Positions 42,435-51,944 of a stretch of DNA of 64,000 bases are shown here, in pieces. Positions within the stretch are counted from its first letter, which is position 1; every line of letters starts with the position of its first letter. The notes under the pieces are model-generated. The model was not told the origin of the DNA. It saw nothing but the letters and a program-made list of their open reading frames with translations, and ran no database searches. Source of the stretch: a delta proteobacterium NaphS2 (GTDB lineage Bacteria > Desulfobacterota > DSM-4660 > Desulfatiglandales > Desulfatiglandaceae); the NCBI GenBank assembly GCA_000179315.1, contig ADZZ01000698.1:1-64000 (forward strand), in the 5' to 3' direction. A program made the position numbers and the translations under genes.

Positions 42435-45400
42435 TCACTCCAGCCCGTGGGCGATGGCAAAGGATTTGTTGGTCTTGCATTTCTCTCGGACACGGTCCGG
42501 CCAGTGATCCATGGCCTGGTGCGCCCAGTCGTATTTGCCTTTCTCCAGCTCCTGCCATGCCTTTTTCGTATCCGGCCAGGAAGGGAGAAGTTCCCACAAG
42601 GGTGCGGCGTTGAGGAGTACACCGTCGTCGATGTGCGGGGTGTAGCCTCCCTGGATGACGGCGTCTAATCGTTTGGAAAATTCCTGCACATCGTCCAGGA
42701 TGTCGGACAGTTGTGAAACTTCCTTTTCCGCCCCTCGCTTTTCCGCACCAGTGCTTCCCTCGGCCTTTTCCTTAAATTCCCTGATGCGGGCTTCCAGCCA
42801 ACGAATCTTGGGGTCAACGAATTCCGATCGCACTTTAAAGAGTGTATCCGTCGTGAAGCGCTCCTGGAAAACCCACACGGCAAATTTTCGCTTGGGGGAT
42901 TGGAGGGGCCAGAAGATGGGGCGTTTGCGGTAAAGCTGGAAATGATGCCGCCAGAAGGAGACTTCCGGTTTGCCGGTGAAGCGGTCCAGAAAACCGCGCA
43001 GCAGTTCCTCGGGGTCCCCGTCGGAACCTGCGACTTCCCGAATCAGGGCGTGAGCAGTTTCCTTGCCACGCATAAGTTCCAGGCACCGAAGTGTTCGAGC
43101 CGTGATATCCTGGGGATGGCCCGCTTCCGACACCATTACGGCGTCTTCGTCCATCAAGGTGCGGATAGCGGCGGCAGTTTCTCCATCGAAATTCCCTCTT
43201 CCGAATCCATCAGCTTGACCGATGCCATACCGCCCCAGTACCGTGCCAAAAGCATAGCTGATCCACATTTTGGAAAGGTCCAGGCACGACCACGAAGGTT
43301 GCATTGACTCATTTTTTCTCAACCCCTCTTGTTCCGTTTCTTCTGCCTCGTCAAGCTCTAATGAGGCAATATTTTCGAATAACTCTGTTTCAATGGCTTG
43401 GCGATCTCTATCATCTATATTGTAGAAACGAAAGACTTCCACATTAATTTCCTGTTCAATTTCTGAAAGACTAGCGTGGCGTTCGGCTACATGCTGGATA
43501 CCGTCAGGCCAATCTGGTGGAACAATGAAGTCAAAGGTGGTTTCATTTTCTTCGCTGTCTGCTTTGGCCAAGTTTATCGCACGTTGGATAGACAATCGTA
43601 TCATGCCAGCCGCTGCATGAAGGTTGGAAGGAGATGGGAGATCCCCGATTTCTCGCGCACCATAATGTATAGTTGGATTTAATTGATTTGTAATGTAACA
43701 AGCAAGTTTTGAATTTAGAATTGCAAGAGATAGTTCAACGAGACCAAATTCAAGTTCTGGATAACAAGCCATTCCCTCCACGTTGCAAATGAACCCTGGT
43801 GGCATATATCGCGCGTTGAGTCCTTTCGCTGTCGTATGGGTCCATGTGACCCCAGGAAGAAAGTAATATGGGAAGTCGCGAAGGGGACCATTGCCTGGTG
43901 GAGATTTAACTCGTTGCTTCAATTCCTCAGCATACGTTTTCATCTCCATCCCATTATCAAACCAGTTGACAATAAATTCCTGGTTTCCATACCAACGACA
44001 GTGTTCACCACCTTTCATGTGTGGTATCCAGCGTTTACCACTCTCAACAGCATCTTTTACGCTCGAAACGAAAGCGATCTGGTTTATTCCACTTTCCCAC
44101 CAAAATCTCAAAAATCTCACATTATCGGAAGTCTGAAGCCCAACCCATGGTTTTGCAAACGAGGCAAATTTCGGCCTGTTTAGAAACAAGGTGCGTATTC
44201 CCTCTGTAATCCAATAAACCCAAGGGGTGCTGGGGATTGGATCAAAGTCGATTTGGCGGTAACTAAAAACTATGGGGCTATGTTTCCCGCAGCTCAGACA
44301 GGCCACTGCCTCTTCGAATCTTCGCCACTTCGCTTGTGAATCCCTCTCGCGTACCAAACGGAAATAAATACCCTGATGCTCTAGTCTCTTCTGCTTGCTC
44401 GTCTCCTTGCACAGAATAAAAGCCGTGGTGTTCACTTTTTCGCCTGTGATGTTGGGAAAGGCTTTGGGGCCGAGATGTGCCATAGAATCAACAAAAGCGA
44501 TCTTTCTCAAATCCTTGCGCATTTTTTCATACGCTTTTATGAACATGAAAGACTGCTGGGTGACCATGGCCACCTTACCGACGGATATGGCAAGTTCGAG
44601 ACAACGAATAATGAATGCAGAGTACAAATCACTTTTAGTGTTTGGGTAATTCTCATCAAGATGCTTCGCGATGAAAGAAGACATATTGCGCCGGCTTAGG
44701 TATGGCGGATTGGTGGCGACCACATCGTATTGTCTCGACACCAGGCGGAGATAACGCAAACCCTTGGCCGCCTCGGCAGCAAAGTGTCCGGGGTCAACTC
44801 CCGTTGCTCGCGAGCTTTGCACAAAAAAGTCTAAATGTCGCAATAACTGCTCAAAAAGAATCTCAAAAAATTCTTCGACGCCCTCTTTGGTTTCAAACTG
44901 ATCCCGTGGCAAGCCGGGAAAAGGAAACTGAAGCTGTTTATTCTTGTCAACCTTCTTCCGTTCTTCGCCAATGAGGAATTCAAGGTCTTTTTCCAATCGA
45001 AGCAGACTACCAAGCTGGTCCGAATCCTTCATTCGAACTGCAATGACCCTAAGAATACGTTCATAAATGGGGTGACTGAATTGCGACTGCTTGATGAATT
45101 CTTCCAGCCGGCCTCCTGTGATTGCTTTCACATTGGCACAGGCCAGGTTGTTGTCTGAGAAGGTGCACTTTTTATTCAGTGAGCGTGCCTTAAGAAAAAG
45201 GGTGAGGGCTGAAAGCTGCACCGCTCGAAAGTCGATGTCGATGCCGTAGATGTTATTGTCAATTATACTTGCGGGGATTTCCTTTATGGAAGCAACACTC
45301 GGTTTATCAGGCCAACCGGGCTGCCCGGCCTTCGCCAGCTCTTCTCGATACATCTCAAAAAAAATATCAAAAGCCAGAAGACCGAAATGCATGGAGCCAC

Positions 45401-46322
45401 AACTGGGATCCAAAAAAGTTATGTCTTTAGCCGATTCAGCAGAACGTTCAATTGCCTGCGTTGGTACAAAATATTCGAGCTTTTCCTTCAAGCGGCTATC
45501 CGGATGCATCTCCATCCAGAGGCGGCCGAGGGAGTTTTCCACGAGGAACCGCACAATCCACCTGGGGGTAAAGCGCTGGGTAGCTGCTCCGATTTCGTCA
45601 GCCTTTACTTTTTTTCCCTTGCCGAATTTTTCAAAGACAGCCTTGTTTTCTTCTTCGATAAACCCTTCATAAATCCAACCGATCGTCTCTTCATTTCCGG
45701 TTCGCCATGCCTCCGCCAGATCCTCTTTGTTCATGGATTCCATAAGTTTTTTTAACACAGAGGGCCGTGGAAACAGGCGGCTGGAAAGATTTTCCGGATC
45801 AAACAGAACCGACACATCACCGGCTAATTGGCCGCATTGCCATAGCAGAAATTGTCGGTAAGCCACATCGCTCGGACCTTCACCCATGGCATTCAGGGGA
45901 AGAGCACCCTTCTGATGAAGGGCATACATTTCATCGTTTCCGTCGGCAGTAAGCCAGTAAATAAAACTGTTCGATTTATCCAATCTGCCCACGGTTGACT
46001 TGATGATCCCGCGCTCTTCCATCATTCGCAGAGCCACCAGCCGATTGAGCCAGGTAAAAGCGGTCTCTCTTACCAGCTTAATGCGGGCATCCCTCGGGGA
46101 AAGGCCGGTGTTTTTTTCCTCTTCGGCATAGGCTTCCAAGCTGCGGCGTGTCTCGGCGGCTTCCGGAATCTGCTTGACAGCAGGATAACGTGTCGGATCC
46201 GCGAATCGGCCTTCGGGCAACCAACCGTAGATACCTTCAAGCTGTTGCCCCGCCTCGGTTTCCATAACGACACGGGCCTCCAGAGTGAAACTCTGAATTT
46301 GCGCGATTACCGGATCTTTCAT
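42435..46322 (-). CDS. pglX: BREX system adenine-specific DNA methyltransferase PglX
   Basis: A 1295-residue class I N6-adenine methyltransferase. The SAM-binding motif FLDPSCGSMHFGLLAFDIF lies near residue 302 and the catalytic NPPYLS near 537. TQRFTPRWIVRFLVENSLGRLW is the PglX lead-in of BREX-1. The middle-to-C-terminal part (about 600-1000), which should contain the target recognition region, is more AT-rich than the flanks. It methylates host DNA to mark self. Overlaps the upstream small gene by 4 bp, and the AAA ATPase follows 13 bp later. The target motif cannot be predicted. Confidence 0.95.
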   Translation of the reverse strand: MKDPVIAQIQSFTLEARVVMETEAGQQLEGIYGWLPEGRFADPTRYPAVKQIPEAAETRRSLEAYAEEEKNTGLSPRDARIKLVRETAFTWLNRLVALRMMEERGIIKSTVGRLDKSNSFIYWLTADGNDEMYALHQKGALPLNAMGEGPSDVAYRQFLLWQCGQLAGDVSVLFDPENLSSRLFPRPSVLKKLMESMNKEDLAEAWRTGNEETIGWIYEGFIEEENKAVFEKFGKGKKVKADEIGAATQRFTPRWIVRFLVENSLGRLWMEMHPDSRLKEKLEYFVPTQAIERSAESAKDITFLDPSCGSMHFGLLAFDIFFEMYREELAKAGQPGWPDKPSVASIKEIPASIIDNNIYGIDIDFRAVQLSALTLFLKARSLNKKCTFSDNNLACANVKAITGGRLEEFIKQSQFSHPIYERILRVIAVRMKDSDQLGSLLRLEKDLEFLIGEERKKVDKNKQLQFPFPGLPRDQFETKEGVEEFFEILFEQLLRHLDFFVQSSRATGVDPGHFAAEAAKGLRYLRLVSRQYDVVATNPPYLSRRNMSSFIAKHLDENYPNTKSDLYSAFIIRCLELAISVGKVAMVTQQSFMFIKAYEKMRKDLRKIAFVDSMAHLGPKAFPNITGEKVNTTAFILCKETSKQKRLEHQGIYFRLVRERDSQAKWRRFEEAVACLSCGKHSPIVFSYRQIDFDPIPSTPWVYWITEGIRTLFLNRPKFASFAKPWVGLQTSDNVRFLRFWWESGINQIAFVSSVKDAVESGKRWIPHMKGGEHCRWYGNQEFIVNWFDNGMEMKTYAEELKQRVKSPPGNGPLRDFPYYFLPGVTWTHTTAKGLNARYMPPGFICNVEGMACYPELEFGLVELSLAILNSKLACYITNQLNPTIHYGAREIGDLPSPSNLHAAAGMIRLSIQRAINLAKADSEENETTFDFIVPPDWPDGIQHVAERHASLSEIEQEINVEVFRFYNIDDRDRQAIETELFENIASLELDEAEETEQEGLRKNESMQPSWSCLDLSKMWISYAFGTVLGRYGIGQADGFGRGNFDGETAAAIRTLMDEDAVMVSEAGHPQDITARTLRCLELMRGKETAHALIREVAGSDGDPEELLRGFLDRFTGKPEVSFWRHHFQLYRKRPIFWPLQSPKRKFAVWVFQERFTTDTLFKVRSEFVDPKIRWLEARIREFKEKAEGSTGAEKRGAEKEVSQLSDILDDVQEFSKRLDAVIQGGYTPHIDDGVLLNAAPLWELLPSWPDTKKAWQELEKGKYDWAHQAMDHWPDRVREKCKTNKSFAIAHGLE

Positions 46323-46786
46323 CGCTCGAAATTTTTCAAAATGATTTGTTGCAGCCGTATATCCGGATCATCGTAGCCTTCCAGCGAAAGGTAGTCGTCC
46401 AGGGACAGGGTAAGTTCTCGTAACGACTTGTCAGCACCCCTTTTTCTTGCACGCACGATTGTGAGTACGTTTTCACGCAACGCATCCCAGAAAAAGGATT
46501 CCAGCGCCGTGCAACCCACGACCACCGCCTGCCGCAACAGGAAGTTAATGCCGTCCTCCACCAGAAGGCTGGGTGGAATGGGTGCGGTTGCCTTGGCTAC
46601 CAGGACCACCTGATCGTTTTTTGCATGCCTAAGAACGGTTTTTTCAGGAATTTCAAAACAAGCGCACACGGCCAGGCGAAGCGGCTCATCAGCCGGGCTT
46701 TCCTTCAATCCACGAAACAACTCGTGAAGTTGAAGCAGATGTTCGGCAACGGAAAAATTTTGGATGGCTAAATCATAGGCGCGCAT
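46319..46786 (-). CDS. Small HEPN-like protein between brxC and pglX
   Basis: A 155-residue protein whose middle (LLRQAVVVGCTALESFFWDALRENVL, cut here into LLRQAVVVGCTALESFF and WDALRENVL) resembles the first helices of RiboL-PSP-HEPN-type domains. The typical C-terminal RxxxxH catalytic motif of HEPN RNases is absent, because the protein ends at LKNFER where pglX begins with a 4-bp overlap. It starts 3 bp after brxC. It is therefore either a truncated HEPN protein or a small accessory factor of this BREX variant. Family assignment is tentative. Confidence 0.6.
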   Translation of the reverse strand: MRAYDLAIQNFSVAEHLLQLHELFRGLKESPADEPLRLAVCACFEIPEKTVLRHAKNDQVVLVAKATAPIPPSLLVEDGINFLLRQAVVVGCTALESFFWDALRENVLTIVRARKRGADKSLRELTLSLDDYLSLEGYDDPDIRLQQIILKNFER

Positions 46787-46789
46787 GAC

Positions 46790-49700
46790 TTATTCCAGTA
46801 TCACTTTGCAGCCTTGGGCCAGAAGCTTTTCCAGCTTGTCGCGCAGGACAGTGATGACGGAATCCAAATCCTCCTTGTTTCCGATTTTTCCGGAAAAATG
46901 TTGTGAGACCCGGAACCTCTCCACCTTTTCCTCGGGCTCCACGGACTTTTGCAGCGCAAGGATCACCGCCCAGGTCAGGCCTTCCACAGCGGCTATGTCG
47001 CTCTCCATCTGGGAAATTGTGGCATGGTTGATGCGGCAAACGGTGTCTCCCTTTTGCAGATCCAACTTTTCGCCCAAACGCGACGTCAGGGGACGAAGCA
47101 AGGCTTCTTGCTCTATTTTGGTAACATCGGTATCCTCGGTAAAGGCCGCCCACTCCGGAAGCCCCTTTACATGATCAATGGCCGTCTCATAGGCTTTATT
47201 ACGCTGTTCAAACGTAGCCCGGTAGAGGTTGCCGTATTCATTGCCCAGTTTTTCCGATGCTTGCCGAACCCTTTCCAGTTGATCCAGCACGTTTTCAGAA
47301 TCAAAAGCCTCGGTCAGTTCATTGGCAGATTCTTCAAGTTCCGGGCTGGGTGAACGGTCCGCAAGAACCGGCCACTGCTCGATCAACACCCGGCGGGCGG
47401 TTTTCAGGATTTCAAGGTTCGTCTCCGAAGCCAGTGACTCCAGGATCGCTGCATTTTTCCTGCCTTCAAGATAGGACCTTCCCTCACCGGCAAGCGTCTT
47501 CACGCAGTCGTCCGGAGCCATATCGAGGATACCTTCCACCCATTGAAGATGGGCCGCCACGGAGTCCGCCCCCGGAACCTTGAGGGCCGTTAGGCGGGCT
47601 ACCACGGGGAGTAACTTTTCCCGGTCCGCCGCTGCTATTTCCTGAAAAGCGTTAGCAATGTCGCCTTCTTCGATGTTGACATCCTTGCCGGTGATCTCCT
47701 CATAAGCTTGGGCCGCCCTTGCCAGAATCTTGAGATCCAGGGTTTCCCTCGGAGCAAAGGAGGCCGCTCGAAACGCCGGGTTGTTCACAAAGGGGGGTCT
47801 GCATGCGGGATCGCTATAGTTTCTGTACTTGCGACCCTGGTGGGTGACTTCCACGGCCCCGCCTCTGAAAAGGACCGCCAGACCAAGGCGCAGAGCTTCT
47901 CGTTCCCAACCATATCCAATACCGGAAAAATGCGTTTCCAGGATCTTGCCGGTGACCTTGTTGCCGTAAGCGTGTTCTTTTTTAAGATAATCGAACATTT
48001 CACGGCAAAGGTCCGCTCCCAGGTTGGGCAAGAATTTTCCGCTTTGTTTCACAACCAGACTTTGTTCCGGCTTGTCATTGTAAAAGACGGGGGGAAGGCC
48101 GTTTAAATTGGCTGCGGTGATGAGTTTTTCAGGCTCATCGCCCTTGAGGGGCAACACGCCGACTTCAAGCTTTGGATAAAGAACAGGAACCACGATATCA
48201 AAAAGTTTATGAAAGATGTCCACAAATCCGGAACCCAGAGCCGTGGCATCGTGTTGGACCCCTTGGAAAAAGCCTGTTCCGGACTGGACGGCTTCGAGCA
48301 TTTTGGCTCGGAGTTTTCGATAATGAACATCCCGACGGTTCTTTTCTTCAGCAAGGCAGGAGGATTCCTCCCCGCTCAGACGTTGCTGGGATGCAAGACG
48401 TTCGTATTCGGAAACCATCTCCCTGGAGCGGTAAACCTCCACAATCAGATCATGTATCTCATCGGTCTGGGTGACGATCCAGAACAGATTGTTCCGCTCT
48501 GTGCTGCTTTCATCGCGGGCCTCGCTGATTCGATCCGCTTTTGACTGAACGGATTCGGCAAGAAGCAAGTTCAATGGGATCTCACCGGCCGACTCAACCG
48601 TGTCACCTTCCACGACCAATGTGTTCCGGAAATTCCGCAGCTTCCGGTATTGATACTTCCTCAATTGGGGATCGGAAAAAATCTGCCTCAGAACTTCCCG
48701 CTTGATTCGGTTGCGGTCCGCCTCACGGGGGTCGAGACTGTTACGCTTCGTTTCCCACGTTTTCTCCTGGACGGTCAGAAGTTTGTAACCCTCTTCAGAG
48801 TTTCGGATCACCTGGGCCTTTTCAAGGACCGCAATTGCGGTTTCCACGTCACCTAAGATGGCGCCGGATGTGATGGAAGGATACAACACCACCGCAAGGT
48901 TGTGGGGCGTACGCGGCAAATCCTTGACCGGTTCCAGGAGCGCGATGGCTTTGGCAACTTTTTTCGCCATTGGGTTGTCGGGAAGATTTCTTGCCACGTC
49001 GTCGATTTCCCTACTCACTTCACTGGGAAGAAGGTTGCCGAGATAAAGGAGTTCATAAACTTTGTCGAGGGTGACAAGATCACCTAAGGGCGCTTCGCCC
49101 AGGCGGGTACGGGGATTGATCATCAACTCCTGGGCTTGTTTAATGATAGTCCGGTTGCTTCCTCCCACGTGACGATGCGCGCCGCGACGCAGCCGCAAGC
49201 CGGCCACGATATCCACGCAAAGGTCTATCTCATAAGGGAGATAGGGATAAAGGCGAACAAAAGCGTCTTTTGTTATAGTGGTATCACGGCTCGTGCGCTC
49301 CAACCGACCCAGTTCATTAACCCGACCTTCGTTGTCGTCATACAATCGGCCGAGGTCGCCCACCGCTTCCGCTGTCTTTTCAAGAATTCTTTTTGCCGTG
49401 ATCTCGGCGATGTCGGATTGTTTGAGGTCAACGGTCAGGCGAAAACGATCCTGAAGCCTGGCCAGTTCAATTTTCTTAGAGTCAAGCGCGTTGACCACCT
49501 CATCTAGTTTTTCCTGGGAAGTAACAACAATCCAGCACGGCGAGACGGCTTGTTTATGCTCCACGCGATTCTTGCTTTCCACGCCTAAAGACTGAACAAT
49601 GGCCTGCAAATCAAGCATTTTATCCACACTTCGCGAAACATACTGGCCCACTTCGTCGATAATGAAAATCAATGCATGGCCGGGGCGACGTATTTCAGTC

Positions 49701-50437
49701 AGTTCATAAGCTCTTTTCGCAAGTTTATTGGGATCGATATCCGCGCGTCCGCTTCCCACGGAAATGGCGTAGGAGTCGGCTGTGGGGTAAGTGGCCGGCT
49801 CAAGATCGTGGAGGACGGCGCCCGCCTCGTTGATGGCGAGCCCCAGCAAACGCCTTATTTGCCATGGTTCGCCGTAGATTTCCTGAAATTTTTTTTCGAA
49901 AGCGTCCAGTTTGCCGTCGCCCTCAAGCGTGATTTCAAGTTCGGCCAGATCGAAATCTTCCGAATAGCCAAGCTCCCGGAGCAGGGCCTTGTAGATGATT
50001 TCGGTAAGGCGCTCGTTGGCCAGGCGAACCCCCCGATCCATGGAGACATCAAAAATAATCGGATGAAAAGGAATGCGCGAATTGATGGAGTCCATCAGGG
50101 CCGCAATTTTCGGGTTGTTGAGTTTGACTTTGAAAATTTCGGAAGCGGTTTTTGCCCCCACCTTTCTGGCGGCCACAGTGTAGCCCAGGATCTTGGCAAA
50201 AAGAGATTTACCGGAACCGAAAAATCCGGAGATCCAAATGCCGATTCCTTCGCGCGGACTTGCCGGTCCGGATGCGATCTCGTCAAAGAGACGGGCATAC
50301 TGTTCCTGCAAATAATCGGTGGGGATGTATTCATCAAGCTCCACCAGGACGGCCTTCTCATCGGCCTGTTCAACCTTGATCACTTCCTCGATAGTTCGGT
50401 CAATCGGCTTGGCAAAGATGTCGCGAATCTTCTTCAT
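46790..50437 (-). CDS. brxC: BREX system P-loop protein BrxC
   Basis: A 1215-residue BrxC (DUF6079-type large ATPase). Walker A GFFGSGKS (71-78) follows ELDEYIPTDYLQEQYARLFD. Walker B is LIFIIDEVGQYVSRS near 255, followed by a sensor/R-finger region (LRRGAHRHVG) and long helical segments. The start at 50437 is chosen over an upstream in-frame ATG because it gives the family MKKIRDIF start and an ATGA overlap with brxB. BrxC is required for BREX methylation and restriction. Confidence 0.95.
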   Translation of the reverse strand: MKKIRDIFAKPIDRTIEEVIKVEQADEKAVLVELDEYIPTDYLQEQYARLFDEIASGPASPREGIGIWISGFFGSGKSLFAKILGYTVAARKVGAKTASEIFKVKLNNPKIAALMDSINSRIPFHPIIFDVSMDRGVRLANERLTEIIYKALLRELGYSEDFDLAELEITLEGDGKLDAFEKKFQEIYGEPWQIRRLLGLAINEAGAVLHDLEPATYPTADSYAISVGSGRADIDPNKLAKRAYELTEIRRPGHALIFIIDEVGQYVSRSVDKMLDLQAIVQSLGVESKNRVEHKQAVSPCWIVVTSQEKLDEVVNALDSKKIELARLQDRFRLTVDLKQSDIAEITAKRILEKTAEAVGDLGRLYDDNEGRVNELGRLERTSRDTTITKDAFVRLYPYLPYEIDLCVDIVAGLRLRRGAHRHVGGSNRTIIKQAQELMINPRTRLGEAPLGDLVTLDKVYELLYLGNLLPSEVSREIDDVARNLPDNPMAKKVAKAIALLEPVKDLPRTPHNLAVVLYPSITSGAILGDVETAIAVLEKAQVIRNSEEGYKLLTVQEKTWETKRNSLDPREADRNRIKREVLRQIFSDPQLRKYQYRKLRNFRNTLVVEGDTVESAGEIPLNLLLAESVQSKADRISEARDESSTERNNLFWIVTQTDEIHDLIVEVYRSREMVSEYERLASQQRLSGEESSCLAEEKNRRDVHYRKLRAKMLEAVQSGTGFFQGVQHDATALGSGFVDIFHKLFDIVVPVLYPKLEVGVLPLKGDEPEKLITAANLNGLPPVFYNDKPEQSLVVKQSGKFLPNLGADLCREMFDYLKKEHAYGNKVTGKILETHFSGIGYGWEREALRLGLAVLFRGGAVEVTHQGRKYRNYSDPACRPPFVNNPAFRAASFAPRETLDLKILARAAQAYEEITGKDVNIEEGDIANAFQEIAAADREKLLPVVARLTALKVPGADSVAAHLQWVEGILDMAPDDCVKTLAGEGRSYLEGRKNAAILESLASETNLEILKTARRVLIEQWPVLADRSPSPELEESANELTEAFDSENVLDQLERVRQASEKLGNEYGNLYRATFEQRNKAYETAIDHVKGLPEWAAFTEDTDVTKIEQEALLRPLTSRLGEKLDLQKGDTVCRINHATISQMESDIAAVEGLTWAVILALQKSVEPEEKVERFRVSQHFSGKIGNKEDLDSVITVLRDKLEKLLAQGCKVILE

Positions 50438-51033
50438 TCTTTGGCTCCATAGACTTTCACGCGATAGTTGTAGGCTCCGACTCCGCCGAAACCCGGCAGG
50501 TTGTAAAAGCAAAGGTCGGTAGAACCCTTGGCCCCACCCGGATAAAAGAAGATAATCGGCACCATGGTCCGCTGATGCAGTTCATCCAACAAAACCGACG
50601 GCCGGTAGATGACCGGGGCAAAGCCGCCCGCCCTGACCAAGAAAACAATGTCCTTGCAGGGATCGAACCCATCAAGACACTTGATCACCTCTTCGGAAAT
50701 CGGGCGAAAGTGCGGGCTTGAGAGAAGACTGTTCACGTGGTCCTGGCCGGCCTTGAAGCCTCGTGTGTTTTCGACCTTGAGAAGACTATCGATGCCCTCT
50801 TGTTCGGAAATCACTTTCCAGACCAATTTTGCCAGAGAAACAAAGTGGACCTGTTTGCCGTGATTCTGGTCCAATCCAAAAACCAAGAGCCGAAGTCGGT
50901 TGCGCAATTCGAACTCATTCTCCGGGTCATAGCGAAAAATGGCGAAGGGAAGATCGTGGTATGCGCTGATCCGAATCGGATCAGCGACAAGGTCTTCTTC
51001 AAGCGTCTTCAAATCGTTAGCCAAAGAGGACAT
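50434..51033 (-). CDS. brxB: BREX system protein BrxB (DUF1788)
   Basis: A 199-residue DUF1788 protein (RISAYHDLPFAIFRYDPENEF, KCLDGFDPCKDIVFLVRAGG, QRTMVPIIFFYPGG). The ATG at 51033 is preferred because GGAG lies 9 nt upstream; two in-frame ATGs lie at 51039 and 51054. It overlaps brxA by 17 bp and brxC by 4 bp. Molecular role in BREX is not well defined. Confidence 0.9.
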   Translation of the reverse strand: MSSLANDLKTLEEDLVADPIRISAYHDLPFAIFRYDPENEFELRNRLRLLVFGLDQNHGKQVHFVSLAKLVWKVISEQEGIDSLLKVENTRGFKAGQDHVNSLLSSPHFRPISEEVIKCLDGFDPCKDIVFLVRAGGFAPVIYRPSVLLDELHQRTMVPIIFFYPGGAKGSTDLCFYNLPGFGGVGAYNYRVKVYGAKE

Positions 51034-51790
51034 TAGCATAGTCTCCGGGATCATCCGTTGGGAAATCCACCCTGTAAATTCGGCCGGCCGAGTGGAAACC
51101 CACCAGGCTCAGTTGATGCGCTTCGAGCATCAGCCGTTCAACAAGCGGCGGGTTTAAGAGGAACAGGCCCCAGTCGGAATGATTTATCAGGCTTCCTCCG
51201 CCATACCCAAGTCTTTCGAGCCAAAATGCAATATAACAGAAAGCTTCCATGGGCAAATGTACCGGAGCGATCCGTTTCTTTGATCCGCCTTCCAGGATCC
51301 CGAAGTCCCGAAGGGCCGCCAGCATGCCGCGCCCCACTTTGAGAGTAACGGTGGGAGTCCACTCCTGCCCCGCCTTCTTTATATGGGAACTGATCCACGT
51401 GGCCGTTTCCTCGATCCTCACCGAACCATCCCCGGAACGAGCCACATGAATCAATTCCTCCGTTACGAATTCATAAAGGAGCCTGTCACTACGAGCGGTG
51501 ATCCAGTAATAGACGGGCCGAAGAATCTCAAGAGCGACGCTCCTGTTTTCGAGTAATCGGACGATCTTCCACGCATTCGGGGGATCACCGTGAATGAATC
51601 TGGGAACAAACGTCCGAACCAACGTGTCCCTAGAACGTGCAAGGGTTTTTTTCCCGAGCAGACGGCGAATATCGCTCGTAGCGCCTATCCCCTCAAATTC
51701 CTCCCATGAGCGCACAATCATGCGCATGTCTTCCAGAAGAGCACCGCCTTTCTGGATGCGTGTGTTATACAACTGGTTGGATTTATACAT
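51017..51790 (-). CDS. brxA: BREX system protein BrxA (DUF1819)
   Basis: A 257-residue DUF1819 protein, a small DNA-binding helical component (YNTRIQKGGALLEDMR, SRDTLVRTFVPRFIHGD, WISSHIKKAGQEW, AFCYIAFWLERLG). It is the first gene of the BREX operon, 34 bp downstream of the -10 box. The start is either this ATG (GGAG only 2 nt upstream) or a TTG four codons earlier (51802, GGAG 4 nt upstream). Confidence 0.9.
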   Translation of the reverse strand: MYKSNQLYNTRIQKGGALLEDMRMIVRSWEEFEGIGATSDIRRLLGKKTLARSRDTLVRTFVPRFIHGDPPNAWKIVRLLENRSVALEILRPVYYWITARSDRLLYEFVTEELIHVARSGDGSVRIEETATWISSHIKKAGQEWTPTVTLKVGRGMLAALRDFGILEGGSKKRIAPVHLPMEAFCYIAFWLERLGYGGGSLINHSDWGLFLLNPPLVERLMLEAHQLSLVGFHSAGRIYRVDFPTDDPGDYANVLFG

Positions 51791-51823
51791 CACTCCTACC
51801 AAAATGCTCCTGAAATGGTGAGT

Positions 51824-51852
51824 AATTTACAGTCAACAGCGGTTAATGTCAA
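51824..51852 (-). promoter_or_regulatory. Promoter of the BREX operon
   Basis: Minus strand: TTGACA (51852-51847), 17-bp spacer, TAAATT (51829-51824). Predicted transcription start near 51817, about 27 nt before the ATG of brxA. This is the only strong promoter seen for the whole nine-gene operon. No WYL or BrxR-type regulator gene is adjacent. Confidence 0.7.
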
Positions 51853-51944
51853 AGAGTTTGGAAGACTTGACAAGATTCAGATGATATGAGATGCATAAAT
51901 GCTGTGGAAAGGAAAAATCAACCGTTAGGCCGAGGAAATAGTCC

